Assembly: GCF_020382885.2 (NCBI RefSeq)
Contig: NC_058495.1
Location: 18,396,127 to 18,460,126, forward strand
Length of the DNA stretch: 64,000 nucleotides
DNA from: Scatophagus argus
Taxonomy: Eukaryota; Chordata; Actinopteri; Scatophagidae
Direction of reading: 5' to 3'
Of this stretch, positions 12,301-24,140 are shown one piece after another. Position numbers and translations under genes: made by a program. The notes beneath the pieces were generated by a model that was not told the origin of the DNA, made no database searches, and worked only from the letters and a program-made list of their open reading frames with translations. Numbering within the stretch: position 1 is the stretch's first letter; every line of letters begins with the position of its first letter.

Positions 12301-14761
12301 CAGCCTGCGAGGGACACCGTCAGACTTCCTAATGTTACAGCCAAACGCACCACAAAGCTTTTCAGAAGAGGGTGTTTTGGATGTTTTTGTGAGTGTGAGT
12401 GGTGATAAAAGAATCAGAGTGCTGAGCATAAACCCAGTGCAACCCACAATATTGACAACTGGCTCATCTGTCTAATCCCACTCCCTGGTGGATTAGTGGA
12501 AATATAAGAAATGCTACCGACTGGTCTGGACCCTGAGTCTCGGAGGGGGAAAGATAATCGGGAACCCCTGCAGTCTGAAGGCTACAGATTAGTCCAAATC
12601 TGTTTCTCTGTGGCATATAAAGAAAGTGCCATGCAATTAGTCAGTTTTATGTGAAGCTACACATTTCTCTGCTGCACTCCTCTCCATGATTTGAAATGTT
12701 TGGAAAGATTTTGTGGGTGTTTCATCAGCAAGAATCCGTTGTACCACTTGGTGGAAATTGTGAAAGGCTTTTGTAGAGCGTTGAATGCTTTTTCAAGCTT
12801 CGTCTGATGTGTGTCTTCTTTGTGTTGTGTGTCATTTTCTGTGCTCATCTTCAGGTTGGTGGTACCAAACAAAGGCTACTCCTCTTTAGACCAGAGCCCA
12901 GATGAGAAGCCCCTGGTGGCCCTGGACACTGACAGGTATGTGGATTATTTAGTTTCTTCATATCTAGTTTTGTAACACTAAAATATGGCACAGAAGAGCA
13001 AACTTTTCAGGCTGACCTAAAAGCAGAGGGAAAAAAAGAGGGAATTGGCTAACTTGTTAGTTTTGTCCGTCTCACTCTGTCGTGATGGCACATTAATCCA
13101 TAGAGCAACTTGAGAGAGTTCTTAACACAAGGGATCCTAAAAAGGGGCAAAGCCTCTCCCGGGGTGCAGGATTAGAGGATAGTGGGGTGAGGATTTGGAC
13201 AGGGAAAAGCGGCTCAGAGGGAGTGCTCGTTTCCACTGTGTCCCAGCAGGTCTGTATTTGACACAGATGAGTCCCACCCTTTGTGCCCTCCGTTCGCTGG
13301 TAAACAAAGGAAACGCTCTCATGTGAAATGAGCACTCTCGATGCCTAACTGAGCTTATAGCGTGCATTGCATCATACACACCCTCTGACAAGCTTTCTGA
13401 CTCACAGGACACCCGTTTGTTTATTGTTCACATTTTAGATTTATGTGCACAGTGTCACTCTGTTCTGTTTGTGTACAGTGTATGAAAAGCCAGATTACTT
13501 ATTCAGGGGGGGGGAAGGCCTGTCAGTCTTCTAATGCTAGAAGACTGACAAATATTATATAACAAAGGTTGTTTTGTGTCTTGTTCTTGTTGTAAGTGTG
13601 TTTCAATATGTCTGTTCATTTAACCTCATTATTAAAGCCAGTAGTTTCCATAGGCAAATAGAGACAGCAGCAGATGGTTAGAATTTGAAACCAGAGCCTT
13701 GGAAATGTCAGCATTTCATGTTTACTAATCATCGTATCTGCAGGTTCAAAGAAGAGAAACCACTAATGAATATTAGTATTTTTTTTTTTTTTTGCATGTG
13801 TTGCACCCTGTTGCATGTGTAGTTCAGCTTTGCCCATGTTGATGTCGTCAGGGTTATACAGAGACCTTTAGCATATTTAGCATCCAGCATATTTTTGGGC
13901 TTAACCCACGCTTGAACTGTAAGTCAGGATGTCTCAGCCTCTGCTGCTTCAATTTTAAGTTTCTCTACAGTACCTAATTGTCCCTTTGAAATACCCCTTC
14001 CCCCTTTAAATATTCAGATGTCCTTTTACCATTATCTTTTGAGACTTCTGTGTCTGACTGTTGATGTCTTCTGTCTTTCAGTGACGATGACTTTGACATG
14101 TCCAGATACTCCTCATCAGGATACTCCTCAGCCGAGGTGAGATGTCTGAGGGACCAGGTATCTATACACACATTTTATTGTTTCACAGCATCATTTGGTG
14201 ACTCCACAGACATCACCACTACCTGATCACCCAGTTCCACTGTCTCACCACCCACACCAGGTATATGTGCATCTGTTGAAACAGGCTGCTCCAGACATTC
14301 ATATTCACAGTCCTCCATAATGATTTATCCATAATTCTCCTCCAAATTCCTGTTATTTTTATTCCTATTTATTTTTGCCTCACTCCATTTCCACCAATGA
14401 CTTCCCTGTGCTCTGCGTTGCCACCTCCTGTCTGTAAAGGCTTATTTTCTTTGGATCACCGTGTTCTTGAACATCTATGATATTTTAGAACCAACTAACT
14501 AATTTAACTAGTTAACTAACAAGGTCCTTCTCAGCTAAAGCATTTATTACAATTGTCCTGAAGATATGCTGACACTGTATCTCCCCTTGTTTGTTCCTAC
14601 AGCAGATAAACCAGGACCTGAACATCCAGCTCCTGAAGGACGGGTACCGGCTCGATGAGATCCCGGATGATGAGGACCTGGATTTGATCCCTCCCAAAGC
14701 AGTCAACCCCACCTGCATGTGCTGCCAGGCTGCTCCCTCCACAGCTTGTCAAATCCAGTAG
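6376..14761 (+). CDS. fam219a: FAM219A family protein, complete
   Basis: Coding exons: 6376-6435, 11168-11264, 12056-12149, 12855-12935, 14082-14136, 14603-14761. They join to 546 nt, giving 181 aa (human about 185). The product starts MMEEIDRFQVP, continues MNYKPSPLQVQIEKQRDLARKG in part, then RLVVPNKGYSSLDQSPDEK, DDDFDMSRYSSSGYSSAE and DGYRLDEIPDDEDLDLIPPK, and ends in NPTCMCCQAAPSTACQIQ. These follow the human protein nearly residue for residue, so the identification is firm. All junctions are GT-AG and in frame. Of the two adjacent ATGs, the first was used as in human. The protein is small, acidic and serine-rich with no membrane segment or catalytic motif. The C-terminal cysteines (about residues 167-170) could be lipidated or bind metal, which is inference. 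Its molecular role is not established. Intron 1 is 4.7 kb and holds a dispersed repeat. Confidence 0.96.
8180..8620 (+). repeat. Dispersed noncoding teleost repeat in fam219a intron 1
   Basis: The stretch with TTTAAAACTCACAAGTACCAG, then CATGCCAGCAGCAG, then GCATTGCAATAGTCCAGTC and AACAGCATGGATGACC follows the order of blocks in a low-copy noncoding repeat common in spiny-rayed fish. A related, more diverged copy is at about 62785-63045. The family name is not certain. The 5' limit is approximate. Confidence 0.55.
13521..13550. repeat. Perfect 13-bp inverted repeat in fam219a intron 4
   Basis: TGTCAGTCTTCTA (13521-13533) and TAGAAGACTGACA (13538-13550) are exact reverse complements around the 4-base loop ATGC. 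A GGGGGGGG run precedes it (13507-13514). Confidence 0.8.
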
Positions 14762-17450
14762 CACCACACCCCACAAAAAAAATCTCTTGTCTGCCACCTG
14801 CACTGAGGCCAACTACTGACCGGAGTGGCAGTGTGGAGGAAAGACTGGCAATGGCACAAAGGGAAAACAAGGGTTTATAAATGCTAAAATAAGAAATGGA
14901 GATCGGTCAAGTCTTGTGGAAAGAGTTGATATGTACAGGACTGTGCACGTTCCTCCTATGGTAGGATCTGTGCGTCTCACTTCTGCATTGTTGGTTCAGC
15001 GAAGGACTCGACTGATGGCAGAAATATTACCTCTAAGGAAAACAAGTTACTTTTGCTTCCCTTTCATTTGACTTCGCTCTCATGCTTGTGGATATTTTGT
15101 TTTACAAGGACCATGAAGGACTGTGTGATGTTGTGGAAGAACAGAAAGAAAATTGGAGGGAACTAGTCAACCAAAAATATGTGAAATGGTGACGAGAGGA
15201 CATTACATTGAAAGTGCATCATCCATGGAATCTGCTCCTTCTGCTGGTGAATCAATGAAGGTCGATGGACAAGGAGAGACGAGAAGCTTCGTAATGCCCA
15301 TTGTTTTCTCTCTTTGTCATTTCTTTCCGCTTTGTCTTCCTGTGTATACGTGTCAAATGTGAAAAAGACGTGCGTGTCTAAATATTTCCAGGAGATTAGT
15401 GCTTAACCATCAAGCTGCTGATAAAACACTAATGCTTACACTAAGATCTCAAGTCCAGATTCTATTTTTAAAGTTTGTCTGTTACACCAAGGTTGTACTG
15501 CTTGACTGTGTCACGTTCAGTTTAAAAGAAGATGAAAACAAATACTTTTGCATGTTGCCTGTTAACACTGTGTCCTAATGACTGGCCTGTGCAGATAATT
15601 TATCAGTTTTTATTGACCCCTAAACACATCCTTGTGCAGATGAGACATTATGTGAGTTTTGGTTTTTAAAACATAATGTTGGTAATATTTAGGTACACCC
15701 GTTGTAATATCAGTAGATATAGAGAAACAGTTAATAGAATCAGTGGCAGAACAGCTCATGATTTATTGCGTACTTCCTTTGTGTTTGTCCATATTTGTTC
15801 CGACATGAGTGGATGTTTGAGAGTATCACATATGTACGGATACATAGAAAGTTGTGCAATTTTGTCACAGCTGTTAAGGGATCTGAAGAATGTATATAAA
15901 GTGATTCCATATCACCTGGATTTATTTTTTTTTTTATTTTATTTTTTTTTGCAATTCAAGGAAAGTATGCAATGCTTTCCTTTCTTTAAAGCTTAGTTGT
16001 AAGTGTATTTGTTTTGTATTGTACATCAGCACATCTGCTTGAGATTTTATATAACCAGTCTGTCTGATTTGGGGACGAGAACTGTATATGTAGCACCGGA
16101 CACAGCTGTGTATTGTCACTGCTTTATGCAAATGGATGTTTTACATGCTGTTGAAAAGAAAGTCACCTTTCTGTTTACTTTTCATGTTTACATCACTCTA
16201 AAGACATCTCTGCAGAGAGCTTTGCAGATGATAAAAGTCACCTGCATGCAAATCTGCTACGGGTTTCCCAAAAACACAGCAATGATGCAAGCTTTCAGAT
16301 GAAGTGAACGACTTCCTGATTAAGCACATTCGGACTAATAAGACACCTGAAAAACATCCGTTCTTTAAGAAAACTTGAATCTATATACGCTCTAAAAGCA
16401 TGTGTAGTTAATGTTCACTATACTGCGTTGTGCCTCGCCTTGTGGAGTTACTTCTGAAATACCGTGTGCATCGACTCTAAACAATCTCATTTATCTTTGT
16501 AGATAATATATATTGCAGTGTTTTTGGGGAACTTTGCATTAATCTTTCATAACTGAGCTTCTGCTAGGATATTTACAACTGAGTTTTTACATTTTTATGA
16601 AAATCCATACAGAAACAACAACAGTAAAAGTAATTTCGTGTTATTCACTGAATGGAAATAGAGTGTGTAGTGCAACACACATATAACAGCAAGTAATTGC
16701 ATCTCCTAAGAGTTTGGAGAAGAATAAAAGGGGAAGACATGTTTTTCCTCTGCTCAAAGAACCAGAGAGTGGAGAGTAAACAGAAAACCTAACTGGAAAG
16801 AGAAAACAAAATGTAATTTCTATCAATTAAGTTGGAAGAGGGTACCTAACTTCACTTGTATACCTGATAGAACTTCAATCTTTCTACAGCTTTTGAGTCG
16901 CAAAATTGAACAAACATAAAAAAAAGCCCATTTCATTTGCAAATGAGGTGCCATGTGTGTAGATAATTAAACGACTTGCATTAAGTAGAAAAAGCCCTGA
17001 ACAGAAGAATTGGCCAGGTAATATGTCACTAATGCAGCTTCTAGCTGAGGTGTGTGTAGGGCCTGTTGTTGTGTACAGTTAACATTAACACTGAGGGACT
17101 GAATGTGTGATTGACAATGGTGCTGGTTTCTTTTTTGTTTCTATCATTGCATTGTTCATTAGATTCAGGCCATTGTGGCCGTCCTCTATTGAGTGCACTA
17201 CTTCTGACCAATGTCGTCTCACTTAGGGAGTCTAAAGTAATGCATTGTAACGGAAGCTATTTATTTGCAGTTGTGCGTTTTTAATTTATCTTTCAAGAAC
17301 GGAAACTAATTCATATGCGGACTGATGCTTTTTATTTTGTCAGGTGCTTATTATGATGATTGTGAACTGGTTCTGTTTAGATTTTAACAGTGTTAAAAGT
17401 TCTGTGTATAGTGCAGCATCTCAGAAAATAAATATTAAGTATCGCTAAGT
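14762..17450 (+). other. fam219a: fam219a 3' UTR
   Basis: After the TAG stop there is no splice-supported coding sequence. The first clear poly(A) signal in a suitable setting is AATAAA at 17427-17432. A long 3' UTR of about 2.7 kb is therefore inferred. It contains an A/T-rich tract at about 15925-15955. Confidence 0.6.
17427..17432 (+). terminator. Poly(A) signal, probable fam219a end
   Basis: AATAAA followed by an AT-rich and then GT-rich stretch (GTGTGTCTGTCTGT from about 17466), as expected of a cleavage and polyadenylation region. Confidence 0.5.
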
Positions 17451-18312
17451 CTGATCGTGCCATCTTGTGTGTCTGTCTGTACATTGTTTGCTCGGAAGAG
17501 ATTTTAAACAATATGTTATCCGTTTCAGTGATACATAGACAGAGTGACTCTCAAATGAAGTCTCTATACAGCCACAGTAACTTCTCAAGCACCCCAACCC
17601 ACCAGCTCTCCTCATCGTTTCAAACCTGTGTCCCTGCAGGAGATGAAGCAAACAGCTGCTGTGTGAAACACTTTGCTTGCCTCCCACTCAGTCTCTGCTG
17701 GTGATGTGCGATCACCTAATGAAGGTAATGGATGTGACACTGCAGCCAGGAAAGAGGGGACGGGCAGGAAGGGTGGACAGATAGATGGAATGATAGACAG
17801 AGAAGTAGTGAGGGTGAGGGGTGGGGGTTGGGCATATGTGATTAGCCTCGAGTTGATCCCTTGGGAGCAGATGGTGAATAGTGGCTTACCTACAGAAGAC
17901 GCCGTGAGTCCCAGGGACTAGTCTGAGTCCACGCTGCAAGGAGTAGCACTGAAGTTGAAGAAAACGTGGTAAGAAAATCACATGAGACAGGACTGCTGGT
18001 AGACAGGTGAGACATGTCCAAACTGATGCTTGTAGACCATAGTCAATTTCATAGTTCTAATTAAGGTTAAAATATGGTAAACTGTGGGAGTCAGATTGGT
18101 TGAGACTTTAGTGTAGCGTCAATCGAGACAAGTGGCCCAAGGTTATCTCTAATGGGAACTGCAAAGATCCATGCCATGAAAAAACTTTGGACTTTAATAA
18201 TACAGCATGAACATCTAAATGTGTTGCACTCTGGCCTTGCATAACACCTGCCGTAACATCATCTTCGCTTGCAGACTGAGGCCGTAGCGGAAAGCAGGCA
18301 GGACGTGACATC
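17451..18312. other. Intergenic and 5' region of the nicalin gene
   Basis: No coding exon or repeat was recognised. The last part is probably promoter and 5' UTR of the nicalin gene, whose ATG is at 18313. No TATA box is evident. Confidence 0.4.
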
Positions 18313-21300
18313 ATGTTGCAGAGAGACGTGAGTGTAGCTGCTTTTGTGCTGCTGCTCTGTGTCCAGTGCCTGCACAGCTCTGCTCTTCCTGCTGTATCCT
18401 CCTATGAGTTCACAGCCTACAGGATGCAACAGTACAACTTAGCACAACAGAAGCATGGTAAGTTCACGTCACCTCCAATACTTGCGTGCATTTACTGGAG
18501 CTCTTACAGTAAGTACAGTTATGAGTTTATCAGTTTTATGCTACTTTATACCTCTACTCCACTGCATTTCAGAGGCAAATGTGGTATTTTTATAACATAA
18601 TGTTTATCTGACTGCTGTAGTTTCAATTACTTTTCATATTATGATTTTAAATAAATCAACAGATTGTATAATTTCATAAAATACACTAAATAGACAAAGG
18701 TATTGGGACACCTGATATACTTATCTGCTACTACATATGTAAATCTATATGTATATCATACTTATCTCAAGTGATAAATCCATAGACATGAACAGCTGAG
18801 CCTAAAGAAGGATTGTGAGAGATCTTAAGTACTGTCAAATTTAGTGGCCAGTGATGCAGATCTTAGTCATTGTATTAACACATATTACATTCAAGATGAC
18901 ATGGCCACCACATGCTTAATGCATTTATATTAGCCCTTAATGATGATGAAGATAATGTGTCAGCATGTGTTCATGTGAGCCCAAGGTGTAAAATGTAAAA
19001 GTCTTAATTGAAAGAAGACAGAAGAAATTACATTTAAATTTAAAGATTTAATCAGGAAATTAAATCTTTAAAATGTACTTAAAAATGTAAAAAGTAGTCA
19101 TGATGCATAATGGCTTCATTCAGAGTGTAACATATGAGTGTAATACATTATATATATCATATGGGTACAGATGCACTGTAAGCACAGTTTCATTATTGTA
19201 GTCAATTGGGATGGAGCCAGTTTTAATATGCTATGTTTCCTAGGTGACTGGATGATGAAGGTTGTATATAAAAACTTAATTTTTTAACTTTAATCTGTAG
19301 CTGTCAGATAAAATAAGTAGAGTACACATTCAAGATATCTCTAGTAAAAGTCCAAACTAACATAAAGTTAGAAAAGCTAAAGTTTCTAACATGTTATGAT
19401 CTCATAAACTTCCATCACAACACTTGGGTTGATATTTGTCCTTTTTTAATGGAGGTTGCCGTGGAGCCATTGTGGTAGCGGAGGCACGTTCAGCAGACGA
19501 GGCGGTGCTGACCCGCCGCTGTGTCATCATGAAGGTGCAGGACTTCACCACCGAAAAATATCTCAAGGCCCAGAGGCAAAATGCTGCTGCCGTAATGATC
19601 CTGCTGCCCAGAAATACCTCCGGTGTCCCCCGTGACGCTGTAAAGGTAGCAAGTCATCCAGAAACTCCTTGGTGCTGTAGGACATGCTGCGAAGGCAACA
19701 AGAAAAAACTATATCATAAACTATTTACAATATAGTTTCTGAATATAATATCTTATTTCCTAGTGCTCCAGGGTATTAGGTAACAGCTCGTATTATGATA
19801 GAAGAATATTCTGAAGTGGCGTCTCCTTTCCCCTCTCAGACCTTCATGGTGAGTGAGAGTGAAGCCTTGCTGAAGGAGACACTCATGCCTGTATATGTGG
19901 TGCCTGAGGATGAACAGCTGCTTTACATGTATGAGGAGGTCAAGCAAGCTGCAGCCACCCAGACCTCATCTATATTCATCAGAGGTGAGAGGAGCAAGAG
20001 GATATGTGGATGTACATTTACATTTTAATGTAAGGAAGTAAAAGAAAAAAACCAAAAACAGTACAGTATATTTATATGAGGTTTTGTTTTTATTTTTGCC
20101 AGTCCTTCGAAGTATGGTCACGGCTACAGCCTTTCAGATCTTAGTTAGCAACAATGTTCCTATTAAGGCCATCACTGACAACGCCATAGTCGCCCTGGAG
20201 GTGAGACTTAGAGAGGATTTTGCTGACAAATTTCATGTCATGTCATGCCTGATTAGTTTGGGTTGTGATCGAACCTAAGTTCTGCACTATGTTCGTTTCA
20301 GGGAGTGCTTCCTGGAGCAGGGGAGGATGTTCCCACTATCGTCATCACTGCCCACTATGATTCCTATGGGCTGGCTCCGGTGAGCCACGTGAAAATGATG
20401 AAACTGTTATGAAGACCTGACTCACGAGCTGAGTTAAAAGTTCAGCCCCGGCAGTGTAATATTATGTTCATGCATAAGGTATGTTTGTATATGTGTGTAA
20501 CACAGTGGTTGTCATATGGAGCAGACTCTAATGGCAGTGGGGTCACCATCTTGCTGGAGTTGGCACGTCTATTCCAGAAGCTTTTCAGTAGCCCAAGCAC
20601 CAGACCACAGTGAGTTATAATTCCTCTATAGGGACCTTCTACTAACATAAGCATGCATATGGTGTTTGACCATATGTCCAAAGCACCCATTAATGCTAAC
20701 AATTTAAGCACTTGTACTTAAAAAAACTGGTTCCTATCATATAGGTAAAAACACACCATATTATTTGGTCCATTATGGACACAATGCTAGACAATTTTCT
20801 GTTTTCTTTTTGGTCTTTTAGATATAATTTAATGTTCTCCTTAACTGGGGGAGGAAAATACAACTTCCTTGGCACAAAGCGATGGATTGAAGAAAATCTG
20901 GATCATGCTGGTAAGTTTTTCTTGTAGTGTTTGGGCCTTGAGCAGAGTGGTGTTACAGTACTGACATATCTGAACATGAGCAGTTTGATTTATTTCATCT
21001 AAACTTTTCCTCTCCAGAGTCCAGCCTGCTTCATGACAATGTGGCATTTGTTCTGTGTTTGGACACACTGGCCAACAGTGATGAACTGTACATGCATGTG
21101 TCCCGCCCTCCTAAACCAGACACTCCCATACACTCTTTCATTCAGCAGCTGGAGGAGGTAACAAGCTTTACTGCAAGAACCAAAATACGAAGTAGGCCCA
21201 TCTCAGTCTTCACGGCCTTAAATTTGTAATTACCCCTCCAGGTGGTTTCCTCCAGATTTCCCTGGGTGACGGTGGGATTGATCCATAAGAAGATCAATCT

Positions 21301-22880
21301 TGTGGAGTCCACAGTGGCCTGGGAGCATGAGCGCTACAGCTTGCGCAGGATACCAAGTTTCACCCTGTCTCATGTGGAAGACCCTAAATCTGAGCTCCGT
21401 GGCTCCATTTTGGACACCATGTAGGCGTGACCTTGTGTCTGAAAGACTTGCTTTCTGTGAGATTACGTGTAGAGGTAACTTCTCTGTTGTGTTTGTAACT
21501 TCTCACAGGTCACAGGTAGACTTCAGGAAAATGAAGCGTAATGGTATCATCATAGCAGAAACGCTGGCACGTTATATGTACAATCTCTCTGACAAGGTGA
21601 CTAAATTAATATAAACTGAATGTATGCACATATCCAAATTCTGTGGTTTTCATTAATTTCTTTTGTTTTTTTCATCTGCATTTTAATTTGTGATCCATCT
21701 TTATTATCTTCCCCAAGGGCTCGCCCAAAGATGTACAGGTTTTCAAGGGTCAAATGGTAAGTCCCTGGTTAATTTGGTCCGTAAGTAAAGATAAATGCTG
21801 ACCTCTGGTGTTCAGTTATAGGAATTACAGAGTGTTTGCATCTTGTGGCCTGGGCCTGCATAACCACCACAGCTTGTTGTGATAATTCATCTGAACATTG
21901 GTTATTGAAGAGAATCTCTCATTTGAATATATTGTAAAAGGTTGAGTGTAAAGATTTAAAGTGTAGTATTTTACTTAAAGGTTGAAATTATTATTAAGAG
22001 TATTTTTTCCTGGTAAATGAAAAATGTGAAACATGAATACCAAATTGAGTCTTTGATGCTTAAAAAAAAACCAAAAAAACAATGGCATACAGTGACTTTT
22101 ATTTTTGGCAATGACACTTTTCCTACATTTCCCTCTCAGTGAATCCACATCCAAATTCTTGTTGCAGGACTTTCATGATGGCCGTATGTCCAGTCTGATG
22201 TCCTTCCTGACATCGGTCCCTCGGGCCACCCAGCTGCTGGATAAGGAGCCCAGTCACATCCTGCTGGTTAACTCCTTGGAGCACGAGCTCAGACGTTACC
22301 TGCAGCACGTTCACAAACATACTTTCCGACAGGACAAGAGGTAACATGCTAGTAAAAGAAAACATGCACTGTGCTAGGATCTCAGTTGTGTTCTAGGAAG
22401 AAATGAAACAATGTCACACCTGATGAAGTATATTTCTTCATACATCAGGGACCCTGATATTTCCTTTTTTGACCAAATGAACCAACCGATAGTGATGTAC
22501 AGGTAAATATCCATATTCATAAGCATTTTGTACATGTGGTAATGTCAGCAAGACACTTGGACCCTGACAAGCCTTTTCTTTCAGAGTGAAGCCTGCAGCC
22601 TTTGATCTCTTCCTTGGGGGCTGCATTGCTGCTTATTTGGGGATTGTTTATTATGCCATTCAGGTTTGTTAACATCTCCTCCATTCATATTTTGTTGTCA
22701 CATTGCTTCCTTGCAAACAGCGTAGCACCTGATATGTTGCCTCATGTTTTTAAAGCACTGACAGAGAGATAGACAACACTTGACGTATGTTTTCTTAAGG
22801 TATGTGTCTTTTCTCTCTTACAGAACTTTGGTTGTCTCTACATGAAGCTCAAAGCAGCAGTGAAATTCAAGCACCAGTAA
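18313..22880 (+). CDS. ncln: Nicalin-like protein (BOS complex subunit, M28/nicastrin fold), complete
   Basis: Fifteen coding exons: 18313-18457, 19455-19645, 19840-19984, 20103-20200, 20302-20379, 20506-20609, 20822-20910, 21018-21157, 21242-21420, 21509-21596, 21718-21756, 22168-22340, 22449-22502, 22585-22663, 22824-22880. They sum to 1659 nt, a 552-aa protein (human NCLN 563), in frame throughout. Landmarks are a signal peptide (about residues 8-24), [82 protein letters not shown], and one C-terminal membrane segment (about 513-535) with a short basic tail. Nicalin is an ER membrane protein that works with TMEM147 and NOMO at the translocon. The luminal domain has an aminopeptidase-like fold. 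His211 and Asp226 sit where metal ligands lie in M28 enzymes, but the usual FSGEE segment reads SLTGGG, so no peptidase activity is expected. It may be a second fish nicalin gene, so the symbol is approximate. Confidence 0.93.
18691..18715 (+). mobile_element. End fragment of a Tc1-type MITE in nicalin intron 1
   Basis: TAGACAAAGGTATTGGGACA is the terminal inverted repeat of the fish Tc1-type element family also seen at 50920-51189. No matching second end was found nearby, so this is a relic. Confidence 0.55.
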
Positions 22881-23150
22881 ATAAGGCTGTGAGCACTGAA
22901 TCTAAAACAAGGGCTTTGAAGTCTGCAATGCAAATGTTGGACTTCTGCTTCACAGCCTGTGCTGAAAATGAAGGCAAAGCAACAAGAATATTCCAAGACC
23001 GATCATATGCACAATGTAAAAAGTATGCATTTGTTTTGAAATGTATTTTGTTTTAAAGGTTTTTGTACTTTGTGTTATTCATAAATCCACTGTACTGTAA
23101 GACACTTCTTATATAAAGCTTGTTGTTTGGACGAGATGTAAAGTCAACAA

Positions 23151-23160
23151 AATAAATAAA
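23151..23160 (+). terminator. Poly(A) signals of the nicalin gene
   Basis: Two overlapping AATAAA hexamers lie 270 bp after the nicalin stop codon. This gives a short 3' UTR. Confidence 0.6.
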
Positions 23161-24140
23161 GGAGGAATTTGGGGTTTGCCTTGCGTCAAGGTGCGCTGAA
23201 GAAGGGAACTCAGACTACACACAGGATTTGATTTTACAACATATGAAAGACTTTGCTGGCACATTGTTATGATTCACCATGTCCTCTGCTCTGCATCTGT
23301 TGACATGGATTTGACTGATTAACATGGCTATCAAACAAAGCCCAGCCTCTGCAGCGAGATGAACAGATAGTTCCTGTCACAGAGAACTCAGAGAAAGCGG
23401 TGGAGACACAAAGACACCCTACAGCGTTTGGTGAATTATTGATGCTCATGTGGCAGGCTGACAGTGAATAGAGGTGACCCTGGGTGGTGGTGAGAGATTC
23501 TTAGAAATCCCACTCCTCTTCTGATTTGTTCCTATTCTGCAGATCTGATAAGACTGATTCTGTTTTAACTACTTGGCATTGAGTATTAGTGTATAAGATC
23601 AGTGCTGGCTAGTTTGGAAGGATCCTTTGAGGGAAGTAGGTCATGGACAGTGACCCCAGGTATGCAGGTCTCTGCAGGGGGCCTGGGGCTTAGGAGGATT
23701 AGTTGCTGAGTGCTCAGGTAGCAACAAAGAGATGTTCTGGTTCAGCAAGGATGCTCAACCTGTCTCTGCTTCCAACAAAGCAGATTCATCACAGTAGCTA
23801 CAAGTTAATACAACATTTTTACCATCTATTTGTTCACTGACAAGGATCCAAGAGGGATTTATGGTTACTGAAGCACGCACAAGATAAACACTGTTGTGAT
23901 GCCTTAAACACAGGAAGGGTAATATACATAGCAGCAACACAGGGAGCCATGCACAACCCGGCAACAGTTTTAGCTGCAACAAAAACTCACCTATTTGTCA
24001 AGAAAATAAGTCAAAGTAACACAAATACACAAATATGAGGGAAAGGGAGGAGCCACCAGCTGTCAGGGGAGGAGGGAAGGATTTTTGTGACTCTCAGGCT
24101 GGAGGGAAGCAGTGGAAAATAAGTTAGGCAGTCAGTGAAG
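23161..24140. other. Intergenic and 5' region of the 24.1-kb gene
   Basis: No ORF of note. A GTTGCC half X-box, on the minus strand within GCACAACCCGGCAACAG, is at about 23951-23967. That is 175-190 bp before the next gene's ATG. A full second half-site is lacking. Confidence 0.4.

Noticed and set aside
15676..16302. ORFs of about 100 codons after fam219a
   Set aside because: They lie in the 3' UTR, overlap on both strands, and lack any conserved motif.
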